A DNA stretch of 64,000 nt from contig CM051458.1 of assembly GCA_028274465.1 (NCBI GenBank), positions 52,503,253 to 52,567,252 of the forward strand. The letters are read 5' to 3'. Below are positions 1-9,789 of this stretch, piece after piece. Position 1 is the first letter of the stretch. Each line of letters starts with the position of its first letter. The notes below the pieces were generated by a model that was not told the origin of the DNA, made no database searches, and saw only the letters and a list, made by a program, of their open reading frames with translations. This DNA comes from Plantago ovata (Eukaryota; Streptophyta; Magnoliopsida; Lamiales; Plantaginaceae). Made by a program: the position numbers and the translations under genes.

Positions 1-3
1 CAA

Positions 4-1830
4 TTGAAACAACTAACTACTGGCGAAAATCCAGTTATTGAGTCTCCAACGTTGCCTTCAGCAACTACTCAATTAAAACTAACTACTGGTGAAACTCCAG
101 TTGTTGAGTCTGAAGTGTTGCCATCAGCAACCACTCAACAAAAAGGAAGTGAAGCTACTGATAAAGGTTCAAAAGTTGCTCAACTTGATGAATCTGAGGA
201 TGATGACTACTTGTCAGAAAATGAGGATGAACAATCCAAGCGAGACCCAAAAGTTGTTCAGATTCCTTTTCCTGATTACATCACTGATAAAGATGATTCC
301 TTAAGAGCCGAATTGCTGATACGTGATGATCAGTTTGCTTCCGAACTAAAAGTTCATTCCTTGACACCACATTTAGTGCCGTTCCCAAGAGTTGAGGAGT
401 TTACTCCCAGAATTCTAGCACTAAAAGAAGTCCATAATGCCTGCAAAGCTGAAGATGAGGCATTGCTTGCTGAGAGCCCACTTGACTTTGGAAAGATATT
501 GGCTACAGTGCTGAGACGCACTACAACTTTGACAATAGCTCAGAAAGACATCAGTCTTTATCACAAAAGCTATGAAGAAGATGTAAGTCAAGCGCTCAGA
601 CTTGCAAAGAATGCTCTCGTGAAGGCTCAGACTTTAATGGATGAGAAGGCCGCAACAGAGAAAAGACATGAAGAGAACATGATGAACATTCACAGAGAGT
701 TGTCAAAAATGAATTCTGACCAACAACAAATCATCATGAAGTATAACAGTTTAAGCACTCTTGTTGAAAATTGCAATGAGTTCTATTCTCTGCACATCAC
801 TCCGATGTTGCAATCCATGTCTAAGGGGGAAGAAAAGAAGAGATCCAGAAAAAGAAACCAATCCCCTCCTCCTGCTGTTGATGTGCCACTGCCCGTAGAA
901 CCACTTGCTGAAAGAGATCAAAGTTCTAAAAGGCAAGCAGAATCTGAGTTGAATTCAGCAAGTACCAAAAAGAGAAAAACCGCTGCTGAAACTCAAGATT
1001 TTTGCCATACTGAAAGTCATCAAAATCCGAATGAAGATGATGACAATCAAACAATAGCTCAAGCCATAAGAGCTAGACCCTTAACAACCTTGACTCCGTC
1101 TGGCCACTCAAAGCATTTTTCGTCTGACTCCTTAGCAAGAGATCAAGACAATGGTAAGACAAGAAGAATAAGGCAAAGACAGGAAGAAAAGAGGCTGGCC
1201 AGCATTGCTATTGGCTCCGGCATTGAATACACAAAGACCAGCAATGAAGAAACCACTCAGAATGTAATCAGAAACATTCATGGTTGCTGGATCTTAAAGC
1301 TGGAAGACTTGCTGGTAAATGAGTTCTTTCCTACAACCATATTGAATCAAATGTTCAAATGGATTGAACTCAAGGTTCAAAGAAATCAAAGGGAAGAATC
1401 CCTCCCAAGAAATATTGCTGGGAAATGGTTGAATCTTGTGATCTCAGTAAGAAGAATTGCCATTGGTAAGACATATAGACCAGTAACAAAGAAAACAAAG
1501 AAGAGACTTGGATTGATTCCTTATGAGTATTTCTATCTCACTTCTAAGGACCAAGAAGAAGATCTTCTTTGGCTAAGAAAGATTCATACGAAAAGCATTT
1601 CAGATACACAGCTTCTCCATGCCAGCAATTGGGGCATGCATTTGTGGGTGACTAACTACATGAAAATGAATGCTGAAAAGCATCATCACACTGCCTGCAA
1701 AAATGCAAGAATTCTTAAACTACAAGTCCGTAGGCTTCTGGAAAACTACGAAAAGGACTGTGTTGAATTTACTGCACTTGCTGAGAAGAGTGTAAAAGAG
1801 ATTTTGAGAAAATCCTCTGAAAGAGCTTAA
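4..1830 (+). CDS. SIRE extra ORF, C-terminal 608 aa (open at the left edge)
   Basis: This is the C-terminal part of the additional ORF found downstream of pol in SIRE elements; its function is not established. The frame is open to the window edge, so the true start is to the left. In order it shows two tandem 22-aa repeats of the type LTTGExPVxES..LPSATTQ (about residues 4-47), an acidic stretch, a heptad-like helical region (about 180-270), basic clusters resembling nuclear localisation signals (KKRSRKR and KKRK, about 280-330), and a conserved C-terminal domain with GCWILKLEDLL, GLIPYEYFYL and LLHASNWGMHLWV. I see no membrane segment or signal peptide, which argues against an envelope role. 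The - strand copy at 10996-16229 is homologous. Only a retroelement origin is secure. Confidence 0.8.
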   Translation: MKQLTTGENPVIESPTLPSATTQLKLTTGETPVVESEVLPSATTQQKGSEATDKGSKVAQLDESEDDDYLSENEDEQSKRDPKVVQIPFPDYITDKDDSLRAELLIRDDQFASELKVHSLTPHLVPFPRVEEFTPRILALKEVHNACKAEDEALLAESPLDFGKILATVLRRTTTLTIAQKDISLYHKSYEEDVSQALRLAKNALVKAQTLMDEKAATEKRHEENMMNIHRELSKMNSDQQQIIMKYNSLSTLVENCNEFYSLHITPMLQSMSKGEEKKRSRKRNQSPPPAVDVPLPVEPLAERDQSSKRQAESELNSASTKKRKTAAETQDFCHTESHQNPNEDDDNQTIAQAIRARPLTTLTPSGHSKHFSSDSLARDQDNGKTRRIRQRQEEKRLASIAIGSGIEYTKTSNEETTQNVIRNIHGCWILKLEDLLVNEFFPTTILNQMFKWIELKVQRNQREESLPRNIAGKWLNLVISVRRIAIGKTYRPVTKKTKKRLGLIPYEYFYLTSKDQEEDLLWLRKIHTKSISDTQLLHASNWGMHLWVTNYMKMNAEKHHHTACKNARILKLQVRRLLENYEKDCVEFTALAEKSVKEILRKSSERA

Positions 1831-2080
1831 GTCCCTGTAATAGTTTTTGTTAAAGTTTTTGTTTGCTGATTCTATTTAAGTTATCTATGCTATTTCATGT
1901 AAACTTCTGAAAGATAACTATCAGCAATGAAACTTTTGACTCTTATTGGTTTTTGATTATGCAATTTACTTATGCTTACTGTTTAATTATTCAAGTATGC
2001 TTACATTAATCAACTGATTTATTCAACATCAGAAACCTCTAAAAGGGTAATAATTAATTTAGCCATGGATTGCTAACATC

Positions 2081-2093
2081 AAAAAGGGGGAAA
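2081..2093 (+). other. Polypurine tract of the + strand SIRE element
   Basis: The run AAAAAGGGGGAAA lies directly before the LTR start TGTTAGGAAAC at 2096. This is the expected primer site for plus-strand DNA synthesis. Confidence 0.85.
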
Positions 2094-2095
2094 TT

Positions 2096-3764
2096 TGTTA
2101 GGAAACTTGTAATTTTGATGAGCAATTAACCATGCTAAATTAAGGAAAGTCCAGTAACTAGTACTCTTAAGGTCCATAGGAATTTAGAATTTTAAGGACA
2201 TTGTAAAAGAGGAACGTTTGCTGAAGACTTAGTTTAGGTGTTAGTTAAGTTGGTTTTTACCACAGATGATGTATTTTATTTTCTGAAAAGAAAATAATTT
2301 ATTGATGTTTTAGCGTATGATGTATTTTATTTTCTGGAAAGAAAATAACTTATTGATGCTCTAGCTTATGATGTATCTTATTTTCTGAAAAGAAAATAAC
2401 CTATTGAAGCATTTGCTGACGATGTACTTTGTTTTTACAAACAAACTATTGAAGCATTTGGAAACCGCTCAGAATCTTGAAGATTTTTGAATATCTGAAG
2501 ACTTGAAGAATTCGAAGATCTGAAGACTAGAAGATTGCTGAAAACTGGTATCTACAAAGGCACGTGTTGCTCAGAAAGTGGAAACTTCAGCAACAGCATT
2601 GCATAAGTGAAAATCTGAAAGACAGAGTAGGTTGTGCTTGCTGAAACTGAGACTGACCACTTGCTGATGGAACATATGTGACCTCTTGCTGAAAGTACTT
2701 GAATTTGCGCTCCAATGTTACTGTTTGAATTCTATTCAAATATGCATTAAATGCAAAGCTTACACACGAAGGACATGAAGACTAGAAGACAAACAAGGAC
2801 GTTGCTGAAAGTACAAAAAGCAAGATAGTGACATTTTAAGGAACAAAAGCCTTAGGATTTGAAATTCAAACGGCTCCTTACTTGCACTATAAATAGAGGT
2901 CATCCGGCGAAGAGTTGAAGTGTGTCAACAACGTGATCAAACTCTAACTTGTGCTTAAAACTCACATAACTTCAAACTCTCTACTGCCATTGATCCGTTC
3001 CAAGACTCAATGCTTGAAAAAGCTACTTGTGAAGAAGTAGAACAAACTCGGCTAAGAAATTAGTTAAGTGTTCTTTCTTTCGAACAATAACAAGTCTTGA
3101 CACCATAAACAATCAAACTTGTTTACTGAAAAGTATTCAAAGTTGTGTTTCTTAGATTACTTGTTGTAACTGAATAAGTTATAATTAAGTTATCTCACCC
3201 CAAAATTCTCTAACTGAAAATACACCCTTTCAGGCGTGATATTCAGGGGGAACTTAATCGAGCATAGTTTTGCTGATTAAAAGTACCAAGTTTGGTGGAG
3301 AACAAGGTTGCGTTCTCTAGATTAGGTTGGAGATAAAGCAAGTGTGCTTTGGTTTCTGTTGAATCGCTCTAGAAAGGAGATTCTAAGGAACCTCAATCAT
3401 ATCTTAGTGGATTCAGTTCTAGAAAGGACAAAGTGGATTAGTTGAGAGATTACGCCACTCTCACATACCACTATAAAAGTGTTTGTGTGATTTACTTACT
3501 GTACTTATCTTTCAGCAAATCATATCTGTTTGTACACAGTCACTCACATCACTTGCTGAAACCTTTACTTACTGAAAAAGCACTTATTGTATCAAAGACT
3601 TCCGCTCTCTGATTTTAAGTATCAGCAAACCAAGCTACTGAAAAGTAACTTACGCTTGCTGAGAAAGTTAAGTATCAGCAAACTCATTACTGAAAAGTAA
3701 TAAGCACTTGCTGAGAAAGTTTTAAACGACGAAAGTTTGAAAAGATTATTCACCCCCCCCCCCC
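2096..3764 (+). repeat. SIRE 3' LTR, + strand, lacking its last few tens of bases
   Basis: The LTR starts TGTTAGGAAACTTG and matches the reverse complement of the LTR at 5573-7147 over nearly its whole length. It carries a 51-bp minisatellite near its start and many copies of the heptamer TTGCTGA/TCAGCAA. The stretch with ACTATAAATAGAGG near 2890 is a good TATA-box candidate. The LTR runs into a C-tract where it meets a - strand SIRE piece. Confidence 0.85.
2268..2460 (+). repeat. 51-bp minisatellite in the SIRE LTR
   Basis: Units begin with GATGTA at 2268, 2319, 2370 and 2421, giving an exact 51-bp period over about 3.8 copies. Each of the first three units contains a small inverted repeat with arms TTATTTTCT and AGAAAATAA (one unit varies in the loop). 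The homologous stretch of the LTR at 5573-7147 (near 6900-6985) has fewer units. Confidence 0.85.
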
Positions 3765-5400
3765 TCAAGATTTCTACGTCATCACCTAAACCTTCTTTTT
3801 GAGATGGATCTCTCAAATAAGAGTTTAGTTCAGTCAGCGTATTACTTGCGTCAGCATAAGATTGAAATTGATTTTCATCTTTTTCATTTCTTGGATTTCA
3901 GCAAGTAACTTTAGAATTGAGGACTGATATTCTTCCAATTCTAATGCCATTTGAGAATTCTTCTCTATAGCTTCAGCAATCAACTTCTTAAGACGCCTTA
4001 TTTCAGCATCTTTTCTTCTGTCTCTTCCTTCAGCAAGACATACTTTTCAGTAGTCTGCTTGGTCAGAGTTTCACCAATCTGTAGTTTCTCTTGCTGTCTG
4101 CTCAGAGTTTTCTCAAATCTTTCGATTTCTCCTTGAATCTTATCAAGGTCAATCTCATCTTCACTTTCTGAGTCTGAGTCAGAGGTAGGATTATTTACCT
4201 GACCGGCCATGAGGCAGAACTCCTAATTTGACACATCTGGATAAGCTTCCATAGCTATTCCACAAACTTCTTTGCCAATCTCCACATCTTGAGTGGCTTC
4301 TTCATCGTCAGTGTCTGAGCTTTCATCCTGACTGTCTTCGAAGCTAGTATCAATGCATAATGCATCGATTTTTGCTTGAAGCTTCTTCTTTTCTTCAGCA
4401 ATAAAAGCTCTTTTGAACTTCTTCTTCTTTTCGGCAGATTTGCCTTTCAGCAAAGGGCAATTAGCTTTGAAGTGTCCAGGCTTTTTGCAGTAAAAGCAGA
4501 GATCATTTCCAACTGCTGGTTCTTCTGATGAAGTTGCTTGCTGAGCTTGCTTGTTCAGCGAGCTAGTCTCATTTTTGTACTTATGGTAGTTGTTACCAAG
4601 ATGCTTTTTCAGCTTCTCTTTGCTTTTTGCCTTTCAAGTTCCTTGCTGATGAATTTCTTCATGTTTTTTACAACCAAAGAGTTTTCATCAGTAGGCTCTT
4701 TATCATTCTTCTTTTCAGAAGATGACGGCTTTGCAGCAAGAGCAATGTTTTGCGATTTTTCAGCAAACACATTTTCTCTTTGCTTTGTCTCATAGTTGAC
4801 AGTAGCAAGATGAGAGAACAACTCTGTTGGTGTAATATCTGGCATTCCTTGATTGTAATAGAAATTCTGAGTATGGATCCATTCTGGATTTAGACTTCTG
4901 ATGATGGTTTTCACCTTCTCAGAATCTGAGTAAAGATTTCCAACACCCAAGGCTGCCATTTCACTAACAAGAGTTGTGAATCTGAAATTCAAGTCTTCCA
5001 GTGACTCGTTTGTACCTTGTTTAAAGTTTTGAAACTTTAATTTAAGTACTTCAAGTTTGTTTTCCTTGGTTTTGTCAGATCCAGCACAAAGATCTTGAAT
5101 CATTTTCCAAGCTTCCTTAGCAGTTTTAGCACCCCACAGTTTGCACTGTATGGTATCCGGAGTTGAACGAATGATGATGTTTCTTGCTTGGCCATCAAGA
5201 TGGAATCTCTTGGCTTCGTCGAAAGTCCATTCCTGTCTTGGTTTTGGCACAACGGTATCAACCGGTTCGCCTAAGATAGTTTCCTTTCCAGCTTCAGTGG
5301 TCTTGTGAGGGAAACTCCTTTCAACCTTAGTGATCTTGATAGGTCCATCATTAATGACAGTGACCATCTCATCACTAATGGCCTCAAGATGTAGCATCAT
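3765..5400 (-). pseudogene. SIRE gag (capsid/nucleocapsid), broken
   Basis: Copia-type Gag forms the virus-like particle and binds the element RNA. The N-terminal part from 5400 has the copia capsid pattern with WTFDEAKRFHLDGQARNII, KTAKEAWKMIQDLCAG and a following helical region. A CCHC zinc knuckle (CFYCKKPGHFKANC) lies at 4457-4498. Beyond it is a charged, coiled-coil-rich tail. The frame looks broken at a few places, and the tail stops at the junction with the + strand LTR. The lineage call rests on similarity to SIRE Gag as I remember it and on the adjoining LTR and PBS. Confidence 0.8.
4457..4498 (-). other. CCHC zinc knuckle of SIRE Gag
   Basis: The spacing C-x2-C-x4-H-x4-C (CFYCKKPGHFKANC) is the canonical retroviral nucleocapsid knuckle, which binds RNA. 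Confidence 0.9.
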
Positions 5401-5552
5401 GTTGTTTTGCCATTCTCGTAGTTTTCCAGCTTCAACAAGGGAGCATCTCCTAAAGACATCCTGTCAGCAAAGCACTACCAAACTGATCAAGTGAGGAGTG
5501 ATTTACGGAAAGCACCTAAGGGGATCTAGGTTCAGTGCTGAAGGTTAAAGAA

Positions 5553-5570
5553 CCTCCAGCTCTGATACCA
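5553..5570 (-). other. Primer-binding site, initiator Met tRNA type
   Basis: On the - strand, TGGTATCAGAGCTGGAGG begins two bases after the LTR. TGGTATCAGAGC is the usual plant copia PBS, complementary to the 3' end of initiator methionine tRNA. Confidence 0.92.
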
Positions 5571-5572
5571 CT

Positions 5573-7147
5573 TGTTGGTCCCTTTAAACAACAAGAAAAG
5601 ACTAGAGGGAGGGGGTGTGAATAGTCTTTTCAAACTTTCGTCATTTAAAAACTTTCTCAGCAAGTGCTTATTACTTTTCAGTAATGAGTTTGCTGATACT
5701 TAACTTTCTCAGCAAGCGCAAGTTACTTCACAGTAACTAGGTTTGCTTATACTTAAAATCAGAGAGCGGAAGTCTTTGATACAATAAGTGCTTTTTCAGT
5801 AAATGAAGGTTTCAGCAAGTGATGTGAGTGACTGTGTACAGATAGATATGATTTGCTGAAAACAAGTACAGTAAGTAAATCACACAAACACTTTTATAGT
5901 GGTATCTGAGAGTGGCGTAATCTCTCAACTAATCCACTTTGTCCTTTCTAGGACTGAATCCAGTAAGATAAGATTGAGGTTCCTTACAACACCTATCTAG
6001 AGCGATTCAAACAGAAACCAAAGCACACTTGCTTCGTCTCCAACCTAATCTAGAGAACACAACCTTGTTCTCCACCAAACTTGGTACTTTTAATCAGCAA
6101 AACTATGCTCGATTAAGTTCCCCTGAATATCACGCCTGAAAGGGTGTATTTTCAGTTAGAGAGGTTTGGGATGAGATAACTTAATTATAACTTATTCAGT
6201 TACAACAAGTAATCTAAGAAACAAAACTTTGAATACTTTGCAGTAAACAAGTTTGATTGTTTCTGGTGTCAAGACTTGTTCTTGTTCGAAAGAAAGAAAG
6301 AACACTTAACTAATTTCTTAGTCGTGTAAATTCTACTTCTTCACAAGTATCTTTTTCAAGCTTTAGGTCTTGGAACGGATCAATGGCAGTAGAGAGTATT
6401 GAAGGGTTTGTGAGTTTAAGCACAAGTGAGATTATGATCACGTTGTTGACACACTTCAACTCTTTGCCGGATGACCTCTATTTATAGTGAAAATAAGGAG
6501 CCGTTTGAATTTCAAATTCTAATGCTTTGGTTCCTTAAAATGTCACTATCTTGCTTTTGTACTTTCAGCAGCGTCCTTGTTTGTCTTCTAGTCTTCATGT
6601 CTTTCGCGTGCATGCTTTGCATTTAATGCTCTTTTGAATAGAATTCAAACAGTAACATTGGAGCGCAAATGCAAGTACTTTCAGCAAGAGGTCACATATG
6701 TTTCATCAGCAAGTGGTCAGTCTCAGTTTCAGCAAGCACAACCTACCCTGTCATATAGATTTTCACTTATGCAATGCTGTTGCTGAAGTTTCCACTTTCT
6801 GAGCAACATGTGCCTTTGTAGATACCAGTCTTCAAAAATTTTCTAGTCTTCAGTCTTCGAAATCTTCAAGATTCTGAGCGGTTCTAAATGCTTCAATAGT
6901 TTGTTTGTAAAAACCATGTACATCATCAGCAAATGCTTCAATAGGTTGTATTTCTTTTCAGAAAACAAGATACATCATAAGCTTTAAAACCAACCTATCT
7001 AGCACCTATTCTAAGTCTTCAGCAAACATTCCTCTTTTACAATGTCCTTAAAATTCTAAATTCCTATGGACCTTAAGAGTACTAGTTACTGGACTTTCCT
7101 TAATTTAGCATGGTTAATTGCTCATCAAAATTACAAGTTTCCTAACA
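5573..7147 (-). repeat. SIRE 5' LTR, complete, 1575 bp
   Basis: Read on the - strand, it starts TGTTAGGAAAC and ends GGGACCAACA, with TG...CA ends, and the PBS follows at once. It is the only full-length SIRE LTR in the window, so it sets the family LTR length. On its own strand it has a TATA-like ACTATAAATAGAGG near 6475-6490. TCAGCAA/TTGCTGA heptamers are frequent. Confidence 0.9.
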
Positions 7148-7674
7148 TGTTGTAATTTTCTATCTTTTGTCTTTTAGTGTCATCTGTTCTAGACCACCAT
7201 CGTCCTGCTGTTCCGGAAGTGGTGAATAGGTTAAGGCTTTGCTTGAGAGATGGGTAGAATAGGGGAGTGTTATCTTTTTTAGGGAACCCTCCTTCGTTTG
7301 ATAAGAGCCAGTATTGGTTCGACCTCTTTGAGGAAAAGTCTTAACTTGGTGAACAGTAGTAAGTCCTCAGTTTCATAGGCACGGGACAACCATTCGTATC
7401 CTAACATGTTTCATTACGTCGTCACTGACTAGGTCCAGGTAGAGAATGTTACGAGAGACTATCTTGTCTTGACATAAGTGCTTATGTGAATGTGTATGAG
7501 TCAATCAAGGCATTCTTCAACCTATATTCATGTTATGATTTGTATGGCTTTTGTTCATATGTTTTTTGATAGATTCGATAGATTAGTTCATTTTATTTGG
7601 CATGAGACTCCATTTTTTGTGTTGCATTGTTTTTTGCATTAGAGTCTAGCTTAGTTGCTTGAGGACAAGCAAAG

Positions 7675-7691
7675 GTTCGGTTTGGGGAGTT
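7675..7691 (+). other. Polypurine tract region, Athila-like fragment
   Basis: GGTTTGGGGAGTT lies directly before the LTR start at 7692. The same sequence, reverse-complemented as AACTCCCCAAACC, flanks the 3' LTRs of A2, B and C. Confidence 0.8.
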
Positions 7692-8044
7692 TGATGAATG
7701 TATATTTTACACTTTCATTTGAGTCTTTTTCACCTATTTTAACTATCCTCTATGTTAATTTAGCTATATTTTAGTGCATTTTATTAGAATAGTGTCACGT
7801 TTCCCTTTAGTTTATATTTTACAGGTTTTGCTTGAAAGACGAGGTTTTCCGGGCAATTATATTGAAGTAGACAAGGAATTGGTGTTCCAGAAGCCTAATT
7901 GGAGTATCTGAAAGATTCCGGATAGGATTTGAAGTCTAGGGGTCGAGTCTGAAGGCTAAAAGGTCACTAGAAGGCAAAAACCGAATCCGAAAAGGGAATA
8001 AACCCAAAAACGCGTCGAAAACGCGTATCTGGCCGAAAAACACT

Positions 8045-8126
8045 CCCGGGCGAGTCGCCCGGGACGTGGGGCGAATCGCCCCACACCAGGCGAATCGCCC
8101 GGTGTGTGGGGCCCTTCGCCCCACAC
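8045..8126 (+). repeat. Cluster of four GC-rich palindromes in the LTR
   Basis: There are four successive inverted repeats. 8045-8063 has 8-bp arms CCCGGGCG/CGCCCGGG around AGT. 8066-8084 has arms GTGGGGCG/CGCCCCAC around AAT. 8083-8105 has 10-bp arms with one mismatch around AAT. 8104-8126 has arms GTGTGGGG/CCCCACAC. The first three share the core GCG-NNN-CGC. The cluster ends about 12 bp before the TATA box. Confidence 0.9.
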
Positions 8127-8137
8127 CTCCCGAGTAC

Positions 8138-8147
8138 CTATATATAG
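8138..8147 (+). promoter_or_regulatory. Probable TATA box of the family A LTR
   Basis: CTATATATAG lies in mid-LTR after the palindrome cluster. The same motif sits in the same place in the other family A LTRs (for example 33133-33140, and on the - strand near 39340). Confidence 0.7.
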
Positions 8148-8890
8148 TTGCTCAGTTTTCTCCGTTTTTCATACTTTTTCAGACCTTTTATCTCACCTTT
8201 CTCAGTAGTTTTAGGTAGGAATTCTCCAGAGCCTGTTCTGGGGGTTCTTAGCTTAGGAGATACTTTTTCTTAGCAGTTTGGAGCTTGTAAGATCGCAATT
8301 CTTCGGATATTGACAACCTTCGGTAACATTGTATCTTATAGTTTTTCTATTTATATTTATATATCTTTCATCATGTTTTCATTCATTCGTGGTATGATTT
8401 CTGTTGATTGCATGACATCTATGAGTAGCTAAACTTCTTGTTGGTGATAGTATGTGATTTCTTAGCGAAGGGTTAATAATTTTGCTAATGGCTATATCGC
8501 GCATTATACTCTGAGTTATTGCTTTATTTCTTTGATCTATCTAAAACATCTATCTTCGTAGTGTTGAATAATTACGGAACACAATTGGACAATTCGTTGA
8601 TCAAAGATCTCCATGCAAGACCGAGGAATTTATGCATAATTATTAACCTGCTATGCTTTGAATGACCATACTATCACCAATCTCCATTATCTGCTAAGAA
8701 AAACCTTTGCTAAGTCGTCTGTTGATTTATATTCTTAAGTTAGATTAGATAAAGCTAGTTATAGTCCTTAGAGATCGACACTCGAGGTTATTCTACTGCT
8801 ACACTACGGTTTTCGTTGTAGTTGTGAATTGCCTTTGGCTAAATACAAATTTATTTGATTAATTGGAACCCGACAATTCCACGTTCATCA

Positions 8891-9789
8891 GATACCATGT
8901 CAAATTAGAGTAGAACACATGAAAGAAATATTTAGTTCAGTAATTTAGTGATCTAAATAGTTTTATTGATATTCGATGATGATGATGATGAATGTATAAT
9001 ACTACTGCTATTTATAATACAAGAATAAAACTACCAAATTAATGTACGCATGGGTTGAGAGGAATGAGGATGGGTTGCAAGTTGGGGCTGCTGCTCTCCG
9101 TTATTTGAGCATGTGAGGTTGCTCTCTATTATTTGGGCATGGGAGGCCTGAGGGTTGAGGGTTACAACTTGCTTGTTGCAAGTGAGTAGAAATATTTGTG
9201 TTCACAATCTGTTGCCATCACGTTGTTCGGAGCAATGCCAGCAGTGCCTGATAGTGTTCTGGCCGAGGCGTTCCAGGTGGATACCGATGAAGTTCAGAAG
9301 ATCAAGTACATGTTCATGATGCGATTGGAGTGAAAGAGTTTGATTGACTGATTGTATTTGCATGTGTGTGCTTACTTTTTTAAATCTCTCTTCATCCTCT
9401 TCTTATTTTGCAAAAAATAAAAATCTGTTTTGATGAACGAGCTAGTACTTCATGGGAGCAAATTTGATGAACAACAAACTTCATTTCTTTGAATAAATAA
9501 GTAATTTTCATACACGAAGCAACACTTTCTATTGAGGTTAAATTTAGTCATATATTATAGTGTGTTGTATATTTGTTCCCCTCGTAGTATTTGCTTTTTA
9601 CACTTAGTATTTCAACCTCGAGCTATTATTTAGAAGAATTTGTAAAGTACACTTTTTAATTGGTGGATCTTGGGTATAAAGTATCGATTAAATAATTAGT
9701 CATCTTATTTCTTAAGCTATACAGATTAACTTTTAAAATGAGTTAATTTATGTTTTGAAAAGTTTTTCAAATCAATCACTTATCGTTAT
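8891..9789. other. Host-like strip between two retroelements
   Basis: About 0.9 kb resembles none of the retroelements in the window. It holds a short ATG/GAT microsatellite near 8977-8990, a GC-richer stretch with imperfect direct repeats (9040-9180), the germin-like 3' coding remnant, an AATAAA at 9416-9421 about 80 bases after its stop, and AT-rich sequence up to the SIRE LTR at 9790. The five bases before that LTR are GTTAT, the expected left target duplication of the SIRE element. Confidence 0.6.
9190..9333 (+). pseudogene. C-terminal remnant of a probable germin-like protein
   Basis: This is a 47-codon open stretch ending in TGA at 9331. Its end reads as the C-terminus of a germin-like cupin: ITLFGAMPAVPDSVLAEAFQV followed by DTDEVQKIKYMF. 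Germin-like proteins are secreted cell-wall cupins, and many end with LF...PxVPDxVLxxAFQV...VxKIK. The frame is closed upstream by a TAG at 9187-9189, and no cupin-barrel metal-binding motif is visible before it, so this is a gene remnant or a last exon cut off from the rest. The sequence after the stop (AATAAA at 9416) fits a host 3' UTR. The family call comes from remembered sequence patterns. Retroelements on both sides suggest the gene was disrupted. Confidence 0.65.

Larger units (their letters stand above)
1..3764 (+). mobile_element. SIRE-lineage Ty1/copia element, 3' part
   Basis: This is the 3' part of a + strand copia element: extra ORF, polypurine tract and a nearly complete 3' LTR. 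It enters from the left edge of the window, so its 5' half is not visible. I assign it to the SIRE lineage because its extra ORF and LTR match those of the - strand element at 9790-27745, whose pol reads as SIRE/Maximus type. SIRE elements are known to carry an additional ORF after pol. The right end stops at a run of C and abuts a - strand SIRE piece, so the 3' target duplication cannot be read. Confidence 0.85.
3765..7147 (-). mobile_element. SIRE-lineage copia element, 5' part (LTR, PBS, gag)
   Basis: This is a - strand 5' LTR, primer-binding site and gag of a SIRE element. It ends inside gag at the C-tract where it meets the + strand SIRE LTR. The higher-coordinate side abuts an Athila-like fragment at 7148. 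The order LTR, initiator-Met PBS, gag with CCHC knuckle is the normal 5' end of a copia element. The coding part is broken at a few places. Confidence 0.85.
7148..8890 (+). mobile_element. Athila-like element (family A), 3' end fragment
   Basis: This piece holds about 540 bp of internal 3' region followed by a complete 3' LTR. The internal part matches (reverse-complemented) the 3' regions of A2 and C, including the stretch GACCACC(A/C)TCGTCCTG. The left end abuts the SIRE LTR, which most likely inserted here. No coding part remains. The first five bases after the LTR (GATAC, 8891-8895) are the expected right-hand target duplication, but the partner is not visible. Confidence 0.85.
7692..8890 (+). 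repeat. Athila-like family A LTR, 1199 bp
   Basis: The LTR starts TGATGAATGTATATTTTACAC and ends ACGTTCATCA. It matches the A1 LTR at 32705-33884 over its length, except for the last ~30 bases before the terminal TTCATCA. It carries a cluster of GC-rich palindromes (8045-8126) just before a TATA box. Confidence 0.9.

Noticed and set aside
8045-8126. Regularly spaced palindromes resembling a CRISPR array
   Set aside because: Units differ, there are no unique equal-length spacers and no cas genes, and the location is a plant retroelement LTR.
8891-9789. MITE or SINE in the host-like strip
   Set aside because: I found no terminal inverted repeats, no target duplication and no pol III boxes. 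Only imperfect direct repeats near 9040-9180.
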